From Gymnopilus junonius (Eukaryota; Basidiomycota; Agaricomycetes; Agaricales; Galerinaceae): DNA of 58,975 nt. Made by a program: the position numbers and the translations under genes. A model generated the notes under the pieces. The model did not search any database and was not told the DNA's origin. It saw nothing but the letters and a program-made list of their open reading frames with translations. Shown here piece after piece: positions 23,445 to 35,436 of the stretch (position 1 is the stretch's first letter; the number at the start of each line of letters is the position of its first letter). The DNA lies in NCBI GenBank assembly GCA_015501075.1, contig JADNYJ010000218.1:1-58975 (forward strand). Reading direction: 5' to 3'.

Positions 23445-25031
23445 AGTTCAAGGAATAGACAGGAAATGACGGAGGGCCAAGGTCTGAATGTCGTTGTGAG
23501 GGAAAATTTATCTTCAACATTTCTTGTGAGAGGAGTATTTATGTATATCGTGAGGAGGCATTGAACCCTGCAACCATGAGGCCGTACTGGCTGTATGTTA
23601 GCGACATTGAAATTTTACTGAATGACAGCAGTGTGGACTCCGTTGACAGTTCTTGCCCAAGATTGGTAGACATCATCCAGAATGGTATAACACGTAGATT
23701 TTCCGAATGTTGCTTACCAACTGAAATTATTTAAGTTCTCAAAGTCGTAGAGACAGTGTTTTGGATCTGCAATTCCGTTAAGAAGGAAGTGGTCATAGAT
23801 AACAAATGTATCTATGATCACTCGCTTCTTAACGGAATCAAAACCTTGAAGGTTTCGAACGAGGCCGTGGTTAGATATTTAAATTTATCAGGGTCTATTT
23901 GATCGAAGGTTGAGAAGCATAGCATGCGACTTGGCGGCAACGCGTCAGTGGCGGGTTTAATTCGGAGGCCTATAAATTATTTAGTTCTTCTAATAAGATT
24001 TTTGGAGAACTTGTATGACTAGAATGCATGGAACAAGTAATTAAAGTAAATGAGGTTTAAGATAATAATTGAGAGAAAAAGTCGAACTGAATATGGGTGA
24101 CCTGGCGTAGATAGTGGCCAAAAGACGAATTCTCATGGATGTCATGGACTCATGGAGAATTCCGAACGCCCGTTTGGTAATTCCTGTAAAGTACAGACGA
24201 CTCAACCGGGCTAAGGCAGTAGAATACGAGATCTATTCATCCTCCAGGGTCAGCTACACTGAAAGTATTTTGTGTCAAATCCAATATATTTATTTTTCTC
24301 ATGACATTCAAGGTCTCACCTCTGGTCAAAATGCAGGAAACGGGAGCAAAAAGGTTTCGAAGAAAGTGAAGATACATCCAGATTTCCACGTGACTCACAT
24401 CAACGACGCGCGTCGCAGTCGGACGTGGACGGAATTCAAGTTTCGACTCCATTCAGCCTATCCAGCCCCACTCCTACTGCCAACACTACTATCCCGTAGA
24501 ATTTCGTCAATAAACTGGTGTTGATGACCTCAAAGAAGTTCTGGCTCTTGATGAAGCTAATGTGGCAAGCGTCACCGGAATATAATGAAGATTTGGAGGA
24601 GGAGAAGTGGACTATGATAAATCATAAGGGGTAGAAGTACAAATTCGACATGTATGGTCCCTTGGTGTGTAGCATTTCGACTGCGAGTCTTCTGTCTCTC
24701 TCACCTTTTCCACCCACGTAGTTGTACATCTTAGAATATATCGGTGTATGTGTAGGGAAGTCCTGCCCAGCGGCGATATTCTCGTATCACAGACGAAGCG
24801 CAGAAAGGAAAGGAACTACATACTACTTTCCAAGTCGCCGTCCAGATCTGACCGTCATATTAGACGGAAATACGAAGACTCCGAAAAAGTGGGTGGATCG
24901 TGAGCTTGGGTGAATTGGAAGCCAGTCGTTTAGAATCTTTGGATGGACTCCATCATCTCACTTCCGCTATGCAACCGATGTTCCTCATTGAGAGGAATAT
25001 GATAGGTATTGTATGCTGAATATGTGCGAGT
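23445..25031. other. No supported gene; holds a hairpin
   Basis: AT-rich DNA with short ORFs only, apart from the inverted repeat at 23772-23838 listed separately. Confidence 0.4.
23772..23838. repeat. Near-perfect inverted repeat (30-bp arms, 7-nt loop)
   Basis: The left arm 23772-23801 (ATTCCGTTAAGAAG then GAAGTGGTCATAGATA) pairs with 23809-23838 with only three mismatches around a 7-nt loop (ACAAATG). No flanking target duplication is obvious. It could be a foldback element, a cruciform-forming site or a hairpin transcript. Confidence 0.85.
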
Positions 25032-25508
25032 CTAAGCTAAATGCTGAAATAATACTCTAAACTTTAGGTCCCCGAATGGACTACCCGTACCCAGCGCCTC
25101 TACAGGAATAGCACCCCATATCACACCTCCATACGCGTACTCGACAACTGCATAACTCCAGTCCGAATCATCAAACCCAGGCGCCTGGAATCCATTTAAG
25201 AACACCGTCGTATACCTCCACGTATCATCCGGGATCACAGACGCGTATGGACCACACCCGTTACTCTCCAGCATCAGCTGAATCAAGGCGATAAGCCCTG
25301 CTTGTAGACCCGTGTTGGTGGCATTCACGGCTAGCACTATTTCAGAAGCAGCTGGGGACATTTGGACTTTGTAGATATTGGCTTCTTGCCATTCCGAACT
25401 GGACCCAACGTGGTTGCCTTGAACGTATAAGTCATACTCGTTGTCAGCAGAGAGGGTGATGAACGCAGAGGAAGCTGCAGTCTTACGCGGCCCAAAACGC
25501 CTTCTCAC
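25032..25508 (-). pseudogene. C-terminal part of a secreted beta-sandwich (galactose-binding-like) protein
   Basis: This 158-codon minus-strand frame shows a classic pattern for galactose-binding-like sandwiches of secreted fungal proteins and rhamnosidase-type enzymes: ITLSADNEYDLYVQGNHVG, then VLAVNATNTGLQAGLIALI, DDTWRYTTVFLNG and PGFDDSDWSYAVV. It would bind or present carbohydrate outside the cell. The N-terminal signal peptide and first strands are missing: upstream, to about 25550, the frame runs through RRIVRRRFGPRKTA without a start. The minus-strand relic at 12090-12430 preserves the complementary N-terminal half. I therefore call it a 5'-truncated copy, though an unrecognised upstream exon remains possible. 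Confidence 0.6.
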
Positions 25509-25550
25509 AATCCTCCGGTTCTTGTCCTTCGCCTTCGGCGCCTCGAAATT

Positions 25551-28500
25551 AGGTACTCAGCTCATCACAATTGAATACATTACTCGTCTTGCTCAGGGAG
25601 TCCATGCATCTAGACTGCAATAGCCTTGTAATCCAGCAGACTCCGCGCCGGAGAATGTTGTTAGGCTTTTTTTTTTCGGGGCATGGCCAGGATTCTTTTT
25701 ACTCGTGACTCCGGGGTACGTATGCTAAGGTCCAAGGTACTCGCCATTACATACTCATGCCAAACTATTCCAGAAATTCGAATTGACTGACTACTGAGCA
25801 CACGAACGTGGATTGGGTCTCTCAGACGTACCCGACTTGTTCGCATGAGGAAGGCTGCTCGAGTCTTTGGATATGGTCCTCAGTATGAGGATGATCATTG
25901 ACGGTATAGATAAGGCACTGTCGCATCGAAAATAAACCCTGGGTCAGGAATAAGACCAGCATGACTCTTTCGAGCAGCGGATAGTTCCTGCGTAAGGTTA
26001 TTGTGTTATTAACCCAATGGACCATTTCGACATTGAAAGGAATTGAGGGTTGGAACCTTATGAAGCCTGAACGGCTCGAAGCGAGTGAGTAATTTACCTA
26101 AATTTGAGAAGGGAAGCTAGCAGGTACTAAGGTGATTACTCTTCATGCCGATTGTTCAAGAAGGAATTTTGAACAACTTTTGTCTGCTTTACAGCCAGGT
26201 GTAGATGTGAATTGGTGACACCGACTTAATCATCCGGTACAGGTCCTCTTCACGACGTGGAGCTAGGGTTGATCCATGAACACGGATACCAGCAACGGTT
26301 CCTATTACCGATACCCAATCCAAACTCGTAAATTTATGAAAATCTTACGAAAATATACCAGAAAACAAAACATAGTGGTTGAAATCGTTCATCACATAGC
26401 GAACTGAGAAGCCGTAACCTCTCAGGAAAGTGTGCATAGGACGAATTTCAGAGTGTCTGGTAAGGCTTATGATCCACATTGCGCAATTTACATAGGCGAC
26501 TTCATAAACAACGAACAAAATGGTGGTTTTGTGTCGAATTAGACAGCAGCTTGGTATCCTTTAATAGAAAGGATAGATATGATTGGTTCGGAAGCCGGTC
26601 CACCGATATTCGTTCCGTACCCAGGTGTGAGCGGGGTGATGTGTTCAAAAGATCCGAATTGCTTCGAGAGACATGCGACATAGCTTGACGGACATTAAAG
26701 AAAGAAGCAGACAAATGTGATGTAGGAACCCAGGCTCTGAGACACGAGACGATGGCTAGCGGAAAATATTTTTTTTTTGCACACACAATTGGAATGGCTC
26801 CACAAAGAACATACACGGCAAGGATACACAGAAAAGACCAAATTTACGGCCTATCCCAGACACATTAATTGAGATAATTCATTTGAGTGCGCCGTCCTGA
26901 GCTTCGGAAAGGCGTTGCGAGTCATAAGCTATGTATGATGTTAGCTGTGGGACATGACATATCCATGTACCGCAATCTATCATCACCAGCCCAGAGTTAA
27001 TGGGCATTCTGCAGGAAGAACTCTCGTGAGCAAGTGGGTTTCGACATGAAAGAAATGCGCGTGCCTTGGAGCAAGATACTTGGTAATATATCATTGCCTA
27101 CCATCCGATCTCTGCTCCTTGAGAGAATCATCCCTCAACATCAGCAAACGGCCGACTATCTCCCTCTTCATAGCCTTGGGATATCTCTCGTGCACAGTCC
27201 TCCCGTTTTGGCCAATGCTTTGGAGCATTAAACCCTAAACTGCGTGACAAACAGTATGGGATTTCGTGAGTGGGTGAGAGTTCCGCAATGGCCCCATGGA
27301 ACGTACCACGAGAGACTGAAGTCGAGGCAAGGAGTTTGGAATCATAATGAGTAGGGGACTTTCTTTCTACCTTCTGAAGATCCCAAGTCGATTGAGCGAT
27401 GAGCGATGTGCTGGGTAGTGCACACCAGGAGGCGTTGACCATCGATCAAGTAAACATTGCCACAAGTTTACACTGTCGCAATGCGCAGCCCCTGCGAGAA
27501 ATGCCTAGACCCAGGCTCGCCTCGTGCAGAGTAAATATAAATATTCTTTTCACCTCTTCTTTGCTATCCATGAGTAAGTCGTATTCGAGACTCAGATGTA
27601 CCAACGGATTCAGGTTGTACCGTTACTGCCGGTCAAATCTTTTAATTTCTTAATTATAGGAATGAAGTCTTGGCGCTGAGAAAACGTCCGACCTAGGTCT
27701 AACGGTCGAAAGTTATATAGAATATTATACACTTCGAAGCGTTGACTGGGGCGTTATCAATTCCTTTACTCAGGAACCAGAGATAAGTATTAGCCCATGA
27801 TCTCCATTACGAGCTGAAGAATAGCCGTCCTTTATGTCATATAGGCAGCCATATTCCCATAGTTTCTGTGGCTGGTACTCACTTCTGGATCCATAATTCG
27901 GGCTATGTGATAATGAAGTTATGGCTCATTTCTAAAACATGCCCTTGAGATTATTCCCGGCTTGTGATGCTTCTTAAAAAGCGAATCCGAGGAGTCGCTT
28001 TCGCTATATTTCGGAACGTCTTCGGGCGGAATTGAGTATATTGACAGGTGATTTAGAGACGTTTTTGGCCTCTGTGGCTCACGATCACATTGTTTTTGTC
28101 CACTTACAGTGCCCTACTGCTCCGTGAACGTCGCGATTTAACCGAAACTACGGATACCTTGCGCACATGACAAGGCTGCATTCATGTCAAACAAGAAACA
28201 TACCCAACAATAATTCTGGAGAACGACACATCTGACATTCAAATTGCGCGACCTGTCCACTCAGCCTCTTAACTCCTCTTCGGACATCTATAACATAGTA
28301 TATGGGATTATACTACCTTATATTTGATGGGTGTGACTGTCTTCCGTGCCATGGTTAGCGCTCGCCTGGTATTGGACTTGAAAGTGAAATGCGGTAATCT
28401 GTACGTCCTACAGACGAAATTGCACTTTGGCCATCTCATCTCACCGTCGTTCTGCAGTAAACTTCCGAAGATAGGTACACGCTGTGTCCCTTCCAAATTC

Positions 28501-29379
28501 CCCACGACCTGCCAATTAGCTCCACTCTTCCCGAAGTCACTGTGCCTATTTTATTTTGGGTCGGACGCTCACGGTCGCTCACTAAATACCTGAATGGCAT
28601 CATTCGATCCAGATTCCTTTAATTCGCATCTGGATACTGTGGATTTAATGTATGTTCTCGCTATCTTGTTTAAAATCCTCTGAAAATCCTCGAAAATATC
28701 GCGTGGGTTACAAATCAAAATTAATTGGCGGATGGCCGTCAAGTTATCGTACGTATTTGGAATAGTATTCCAAACATATCTGAGACAAGAGTGATCGATT
28801 TTGTTGATCCTTGAACAGGAACAACACAGTGCCGAGCTGAACAATGGTTCCGAGTGGTTCTTCGTCAGCATTGTGTCCTTCTCTACCTAGATTCATTGGG
28901 ATCCGTAGGACACTTGTAAATCTAGAGCAGCCTTGACCTCCCGTTTGTCTCATCATACAGGCAGATATTGTCCAGGCCTCTTTCTGCAATCTCGCACGAC
29001 ATAGAACCGCAAGAATTCCTCTTTTTTTATCTGAAAAACACACGCAGACATCTTTCTATTCGCTACAACAGAGTCTGCCGTCACATCGTCCACGGATTAC
29101 ACTCGCAGATGGTAGAATAAATCGATTCTTGTCACCGTCTCCTGTTGTTTCGAGTAGACAGCGTGGTGAGTTGCCCTATAAAGATCGCCTTCTGATTATT
29201 CTTGGACGTCATTTAATCTTCGTCCGCTCAAGCACCATTTTACTTTTAATACTCATTTGGAGGGCTAGCCAAGATGTTGAATAGAAATAGATGGAATTCA
29301 CGCCATTTTCAAATAATTTTGCGTGTTTCCTGACATCCAAGGCGAGCTCGATGCGGAAATTACGCCCACACGAAAAGTT
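25551..29379. other. 3.8-kb stretch with no supported gene
   Basis: Many short ORFs occur on both strands, none with a domain, signal peptide or splice chain I can defend. No terminal repeats were noticed. It probably consists of decayed sequence. Confidence 0.35.
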
Positions 29380-29387
29380 TATAAAAG
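29380..29387 (+). promoter_or_regulatory. TATA box of SC15-like copy B
   Basis: TATAAAAG lies 79 bp upstream of the ATG at 29459, the same spacing as in copy A. Confidence 0.55.
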
Positions 29388-29458
29388 CTAACAACGTTTT
29401 TGAAGATATAACAACTGACAGCGTAGTCTTTTCAGCTCCAACCTTCTACTTCATCAAC

Positions 29459-30199
29459 ATGTTCGCTACTCGATTCTTCGTTCCATTCCTCGCCTTCACT
29501 GGTCTCGCTGTCTATGCCAGTCCTGTTGAAATCGAGAAGCGAGCTGCTGATGTATCCAGTGTGCTAAGCGTCATCAGTAACCTCCAAGGCTCGACCTCCA
29601 CCATTCTTCCTCAGCTCAGTATGTTCATCAGAGCCTTAATGACGGATTCAAATTACTTACTTCCACTCCGTCTTACCTTTCCAGACAATCTCGTTTCGGA
29701 GAAGAAAGCAACTGCCGCATCCGTCACCCCTCTTATTCAAGAGCTCATCAGTTCTCTTAACACCGCCAGCACCTCCTTGCATACCTTTGGCGCTGTTCGC
29801 AACACCGGAGGCACTCAACAGGATGTTGCAAATGCCTTTGCTCCTATCGCCTCGGTAAGCTATAACCTTCCTAGTACAGAATTTAAGCAACTTATCCGCA
29901 TATTTAGGATATAGCTACTACCTTGGCCTCCGTGCAGGTAGTCGTCCCAGGCTCTCTGGACTTTTGGGTGGACTTTTGGGCGGAATCCTTGTTGATGTTG
30001 ACGTTGCTCTCAATGAAGTCCTTCTTGGCCTGGATATTGTACTTGCCGGTGTTCTAGCGCTGGTCTCTGGATTGTAAGTAATTATCTACGGAAACCGATG
30101 GCAAGTTACTGACGATAGCATACCAGGTTGTTCGATGTAGCGGGCCTTCTCACGGGCCTTGGCTTCGCGCTCTCGATCCTTACTTTGGGTTTGTTGTAG
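29459..30199 (+). pseudogene. SC15-like secreted protein, copy B, frameshift in exon 3
   Basis: Exons 1 (29459-29618) and 2 (29685-29854) are intact and encode a signal peptide (MFATRFFVPFLAFTGLAVYA), an EKR processing-like site and the polar N-half. Exon 3 starts after TTTAG at about 29908 as DIATTLASVQVVVPGS, then the frame fails. The expected hydrophobic continuation (LLGGLLGGILVDVDVALNEV) lies one base out, so an indel sits near 29950-29962 (GGCTCTCTGGACTTTTGG). The last exon (to TAG 30197-30199) would read LLFDVAGLL and match copies A and D in position. Without repair, translation runs into a stop at about 30057 and loses the normal hydrophobic C-half. Upstream promoter elements are preserved. 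Confidence 0.75.
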
Positions 30200-32842
30200 A
30201 CCAAACTTCGACTTCAGTCGAACTTTGACGTTCTTCAGCGGCCGTTAAGGGCTTCTTCTTTCTTGAGTTTTTTCGTCGGGGAAACAAATACGTAAATCGA
30301 GGATAGTTATTAGCGAGATGTACACCCAGATCCTTTATGAAATTGACGATACAATTTTTGCGCAGTCGCCGTTTGAGTTATATGCGAATATTATTTATCG
30401 AACGGCCTTCAGGTGATTATCGGACCTCGTTATCCGATTTCAACAAAGCCTGTTTTACGACTCTTGTGATACCTCTCGTACGAGATGAAGGTATGCCTGC
30501 ATGCTTTCATTGGATGTACAAGGCTGCCTGAGAGCTGAAGATCGGTCATGAAGCCTTATGCAAAGATCACTTCCGAGTTGATGGGGAGAAGATATACAAC
30601 ATCATCTTCGCCGACCACTCTAGATATCACCGTAAATGATGCAGAAAGTACATTTGATGAATATTTTTCCCGCTCAGCACATCGTTGCGACCTTTCGAGT
30701 AAGTCTAAGGATAAATAAACGATGAGGGAAAGCCCGATCATGATAACAATAAACAAGAGACCGTCACGACATTCGACAGCGCAGTTAGTAAGTACTTGGG
30801 CAGTACAGTCCGAGACGGTTCCACTTTGGAGTTCGAATATTTCATCTGTGACCCTGAGAGAATGACTTCAAGAGACAAGAGATACTGAAGGTGAGTACTG
30901 AGATCTTCAAGCTTCGGAGCGGCGAACATGAGAGATCGAGGGATGAATTTGGAAGGGAACAACCAATGGCAGTTTCGGGCTTGCTACATGTGATCGGTCG
31001 TCGGTCCGACACTCCAGCCAATCAACGATCTCGGACAGTCACGGAACGAACCTTGTCAACCTTGACAACCTCGACTACACACCCCTGAGTTGAGAGACAC
31101 TGAATTTTAATGTGAACAACTTGATTTTAACTTTTGGGATAGCTTATCTTGGGATATGAGACTAGGTGAGTACGGCCTATTGACGAAATCGGAAAGCCTT
31201 TGACAGATCGATACCATGACGCAGTGTTTCTTTAAGCTCACCCGTTCCAATGACCTGGTTTTGTCATACGCCGACCAATGACAATCATTCAGAGAATGAG
31301 TGAGCGGATTCTTCCTTGTCCCTCCGTATCGCCCCCTGTCGAACTAATAAATTGCGTCTGTCACCTTTCCCAGCCATAAGAGACCGCAGTCGGTGCTCTT
31401 TTATTTGAGGTGGAACCCCCCACGGATCCATCCAATAGCATCTCGAAGATGAGTTGGAACGTACTCTGAAGCAAGTGGATCGGAATAGAACGTAAAGGCA
31501 TCAGAGGTGGATTATTTTGACTTGAATTCGCAGGTCCCTTCAATATTCGATCATATCTGTTATCGCAAGTCCGAGACGTCACTTTCACCATACCCCTCAG
31601 TAGACGGAAATCGTCGATATCGGGTTTGGGGTTACGCGGGGACCAGGATGTTTTCGCTGAGGTATATTCCCCCATAGCAATGGACATCTCGATATCAGCT
31701 TAATCACAGATAAGTTCGACGCATGGAGAGTTCCCGTCGATGTCAATCGGAAAAACTTATCCACCCCTCCAGGACCGCGCTTCAAGCTTCGAAATGTTGA
31801 CTGTGAGATGCTTCTTGTCAGTTCACTCAAACTTCCTGCATAGTGCTCAGTCGCTTCACTGGCGTGACTTCATTCTCCTTGCATTTTTTATGTTCATGAG
31901 ACAGAAATGACGATCTTTACATCTCACACTTGGCAGCTTGCCAGCATTTGATGAGCAATACAACGGTCTGCGTCGCCTATAGTCTAAGTAAACCTTACTG
32001 TTTCATTCTCACTGTCACTTTTAATTGAATTACCGTACATTTGTAGGGCAGACGTCCCATCCCCTTTCCTCATCGTACGCCAAGAAGGTCCCCTGTAAGA
32101 TTCTTCCTCCAGACTCTGTGCTTTGTTATTTCGGTAGGACCCCCACGATCACTCACTAAACATCATCATCATCGACCATCAGCAGTGCTGAACTACTTCC
32201 GCCCGTTCAATCATTCAGAGCACACCTCAAATCAGTAACGCGTTCTGTTCCCGGGATAAATATGTGACAGCGGAAGGTATGCATGGTGGTTAAGTATAGC
32301 ACAGCGCTGAACCTGCGATATACAAGGATGGCGAAGATGTATCAGATCCTCCTCCACTAATAGTCTATGACATTCAAGCTTGGAAGTATGAGAACTCCTT
32401 GGCTTTGGGTACGGCGGAGGCATACAGTATTATTCCCAAAGGGCCAGACTGCGTCATCCCATCTAATAATCTATGTCTGACACACACAGGCTTGCAAGAA
32501 TAGAACCCGTGGTCATTGTTCTTCAAATACTTCGAACCAAGAGCAGGGTGAGATACTGTTTCAAGGTTATGTTATGAACATTTTTGGCTGTCTTTGACCA
32601 CATCTTTATCGCTAGATGCTGTACTCTACGCATGCACTTGTGGAGCCTGCCAAAGTCCCGGGAGTTGAAGAAGCTAACGTCGTTTTAGAACATTTCGCGC
32701 ATCCTCCTAACGCTTTGGCAGATGTCACATTTACAGCAGAGGACTGCCACTCTGTGAGAAACATAGAAGGTAAACGCATTTGTTCAACATCCAGCAACTG
32801 AACTCAAATCTTCAGCTCTAGTCCTCTACTCTCTACTTCAAT
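30200..32842. other. 2.6-kb stretch with no supported gene
   Basis: Minus-strand frames near 31361-31830 are moderately long but have no recognisable domain. The last 40 bp are the conserved leader of SC15-like copy C. Confidence 0.35.
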
Positions 32843-33561
32843 ATGTTCGCCTCTCGATTCATCCTTCCTGTCTTAGCCTTCACTGGTCTCGCCGCCTTTA
32901 CGAGCCCCGTTGAGCTCAAGATAAGCGCCACTGATGTGTCCAACGTCCTCGACATCATCAGCACCCTCCAGGACTCTACTTCCTCCATTCTTCCTCAACT
33001 CAGTATGTTCTCGCATTGTCCTTTTGCCAGTAAATTTTACTGAATGCATTTATACCATCAGACGCTCTCGCCTCAAACGGTCAAGCCAATACTGTGACCG
33101 TTACTCCTCTTATCAACCAGCTCGTCGCCTCGCTCAACACCGCCGGCACCTCTTTCAACTCCCTCGGTCCCGTTGATGCTTCCACTGGAGGTACTCAAGA
33201 GGACGTTGCTGAGGCTTTCTTTCCTATTATTTCTGTGTGTTAACTGCTTTCCCACTGCAGCAGAAAAGAAACGGTTACTAACACTCGATATAGGAAATTG
33301 CTGTTACCCTTGCGGCCGTCGAACTTGCAGTCCCCGGACTTGCTCCCCTTTTGGCTGCCCTTGGTATTGATGATTTCGCCCTCAATCAAGTTCTTCTCGG
33401 ATTGGACATCGTTCTTCATGGAGTCGTTCGCCTTGTTGCTGTGTTGTAAGCAACTTCAACTGTTTACCTCTATATTTCTGAGTTAAACATTATTCCCCGA
33501 TGTTGCGGTTACTCTTCGCAAGCTTGCCTTCGTCCTCACTGTCGGTACTCTGGGATTGTAA
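32843..33561 (+). pseudogene. SC15-like secreted protein, copy C, lost last splice acceptor
   Basis: Exons 1 (32843-33002), 2 (33062-33234) and 3 (33294-33445) match copy A closely, including the signal peptide (MFASRFILPVLAFTGLAAFT) and the hydrophobic block (VLLGLDIVLHGVVRLVAVL). Exon 3 has one extra codon (Asp). Where copies A and D have TAG|GCTCGT before the last exon, copy C runs CCCC straight into GATGTTGCGG: about 10 nt containing the acceptor and the first codons are gone. Retaining intron 3 would stop at once (GTG TTG TAA), giving a protein about 20 residues short of the hydrophobic tail. The dibasic site is also lost (LKIS) and the TATA box has decayed. Possibly still expressed as a shortened protein. 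Confidence 0.75.
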
Positions 33562-33735
33562 ATGGCATACTCACTCAAGACTCCAAATGCAGTCTTTAAA
33601 CAAATTTCTCTTTCTTTCATCGTTCTGCGGAGATTTTGAGATAGGATATCGTTGATGACGTCTTTTTAATTAAATGTTTACCTTTTGACGCCGAACCATC
33701 CCTTTTTTGTAGTCCGAGGTAAGATCAATTCATTA

Positions 33736-33861
33736 GAGGTTATTTGCAACTTCTAAACGAACGAAAAATATGTCCTCGTAAGGCAACGAGTGGGGCCTTC
33801 AGCCAATCAGAGACCTGGTAGGCTCCACTTTTTCGTTTGAACGGAATTTGCAAATAACCTC
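33736..33861. mobile_element. Mariner-like MITE, 126 bp, TA flanks
   Basis: The ends read GAGGTTATTTGCAA and TTGCAAATAACCTC, perfect inverted repeats extending imperfectly to about 37 bp (both arms reach ACGAA(A)AA-type sequence). Each end is flanked by TA (33734-33735 and 33862-33863), the target duplication of Tc1/mariner elements. There is no coding capacity. It lies about 75 bp before the edge of segmental duplication copy 2. Confidence 0.85.
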
Positions 33862-34002
33862 TATTGCCGATGGCCTGATTTCGGTACCTTCGGATCAAAT
33901 GGGTACTTAAATTGAAAAGGTTGGACCTCATTCCATTTCCCATCCCTTCAGGAACGCTGGCTGTGGAGGATTTCAGCGGTCCTCGTCTCTGGTTTACCGA
34001 TC

Positions 34003-34230
34003 GTGGTAGTGGCCTTTTCTATGTTCATCGATGGTGGTGATGATGGATACAGTTCGAGATTGACCAAGTTTCTCGACAACTTGATCACTGTTTTTGATGG
34101 TTCTTGTTTGTATTTATATATCAGCTCGGTTGCTTCTTCTCATCCTTCCTATCATCGGTCTTCGTGCATTACCTCCAAGTGCATATGCCAATATCAACTG
34201 GACAACATATATTCCACATGTCTAATGTAG
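34003..34230 (+). pseudogene. 3' fragment of the duplicated membrane protein gene
   Basis: From about 33945 the reading GERWLWRISAVLVSGLP, then VVVAFSMFIDGGDDGYSSR, parallels the relic at 22.1 kb (VVIVTFSAFINGGEDGYSSR). Upstream exons with the first helices are absent because the duplication starts inside the gene. It is therefore a dead fragment. Confidence 0.65.
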
Positions 34231-34659
34231 TGCTGACTAAATCAATGTAAGCTCTGTTGGATCCTCTGCATGAAGGGCGTCAATCTTATAGCGGATACAG
34301 TATACTGAGGATTGAGCAGTTTTGGCTTTTTTATTGGCGGGGGGTGAAAGGTCTTGGTCTATAACTTCATGAAGAGGTACGCCTCGTTTGCCTCAATGTC
34401 TGTACTGATGGAGTTATTTGCGACGACGGTGAAGACGAACGGAGTTCCACTAAATGATTCGAGTTTCTTGGTAATCTCTACTGCACCTTTTGGTCATTCT
34501 CACTGACATCTATATGAATTAGCTGGACTGCTGATTCTCACCCATCCTTTCCTCATGTGCTATGTCTGAGCATGTATGCAGTCATCAACTAGACGCATAT
34601 CATATGACTATCAAATGTAAGTAATCCTATTCATTTCCATCAGGAACTCAATGGACTGT

Positions 34660-34983
34660 TGGCATAATGGCACATTGTTCGATGTGGGGGTGTTTTTCGC
34701 TTTCCTAGCAGAGGGCAAAAGAAGATGATTCCTCGCCAAGCTGAAGATGCTTTTGAATTTAGCAGTTGGCAGGCTTCCCATGGGACGAGTCGCATCTGAC
34801 CAGACTGACCTTGGCTCATCGTCATATGAAGGGCCACTCCTCATCAGCCTTAAAGTCTCCACTGATAACTGACTCGGGCAGTCAGGAAGCGCGAAAAGCT
34901 GCTTCACCGAAATCTTTGGGGCCAGGCCGTCGACCTGTGCAAATGGAAGAAAGGGCAATGGAATCGAGTTATCTTGGCCATAG
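34660..34983 (-). pseudogene. Internally deleted copy of the disordered protein at 22.7-23.4 kb
   Basis: Minus-strand reading GQDNSIPLPFLPFAQVDG parallels SSIPLPFPTSAQVDD of copy 1. It then jumps straight to LAPKISVKQLFALPD, skipping the Thr/Ser-rich region present in copy 1, and continues DDEPRSVWSDATRPMGSLP and ARNHLLLPSARKAK. After NNVPLCQQS homology ends, so the charged C-terminal tail is missing. The start codon position of copy 1 (ATGGCC) reads TATGGCC here with a shifted frame. It is useful because it shows the unbroken frame at the point where copy 1 has its indel. Confidence 0.6.
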
Positions 34984-35084
34984 CTTAAGAAGTAGACATG
35001 AAATAATAGAGGGAAAACGAGGGCCAAGGCCTGAGTGTCATTATGCCCTGACAATGATTAGGGTTACAAGCATCCAGATTGTAC

Positions 35085-35216
35085 GACATGGGCTTCTTCG
35101 AAACGGTACCAGGCCTCAAAGTGCGGTATGTATACAAGGACCAGACCATCATTGAATACATATGTGGGACGCGAAAGCCAGAGAACCTGCAGTTTGGAAG
35201 AGATGACGAGGATTAA
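35085..35216 (+). pseudogene. C-terminal fragment of an F-box/LRR protein
   Basis: The frame MGFFETVPGLKVRYVYKDQ followed by IIEYICGTRKPENLQF ends at TAA 35214-35216. It aligns with the C-terminus of the F-box protein at 51090-52651 (MTGLKILSKMWDSEKTVEYI then CGSGHPEKIPF). Nothing upstream belongs to the same gene, since the segmental duplication ends just before it. It is a stranded 3' end. Confidence 0.65.
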
Positions 35217-35436
35217 GAAGATTCAATCGGTCAGTGAGTAACCAATATATTGTCGAGCGCGCGTCTTACAACAAAAACATAGGATCCGAATTGGTGGTGA
35301 TGTATTTGAGTATGACGTTGACCTGTGCCTCCTTCCTCTGAAGTAATGCACGTCAAATGTACTCATCTATTTACTATGCTCATCTGAAGGGACTGAGCAT
35401 TTAAATCATGCAGATCAACTTGAGGGCATCACTTCA

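Larger units (their letters stand above)
33940..35045 (+). repeat. Segmental duplication, copy 2
   Basis: Matches 22130-23444 in direct orientation, covering the 3' part of a membrane protein gene (ERWLWRISAVLVSGLP), its 3' flank and the convergent minus-strand gene. Relative to copy 1 it lacks the first part of the membrane gene and the middle of the minus-strand gene. Confidence 0.8.
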
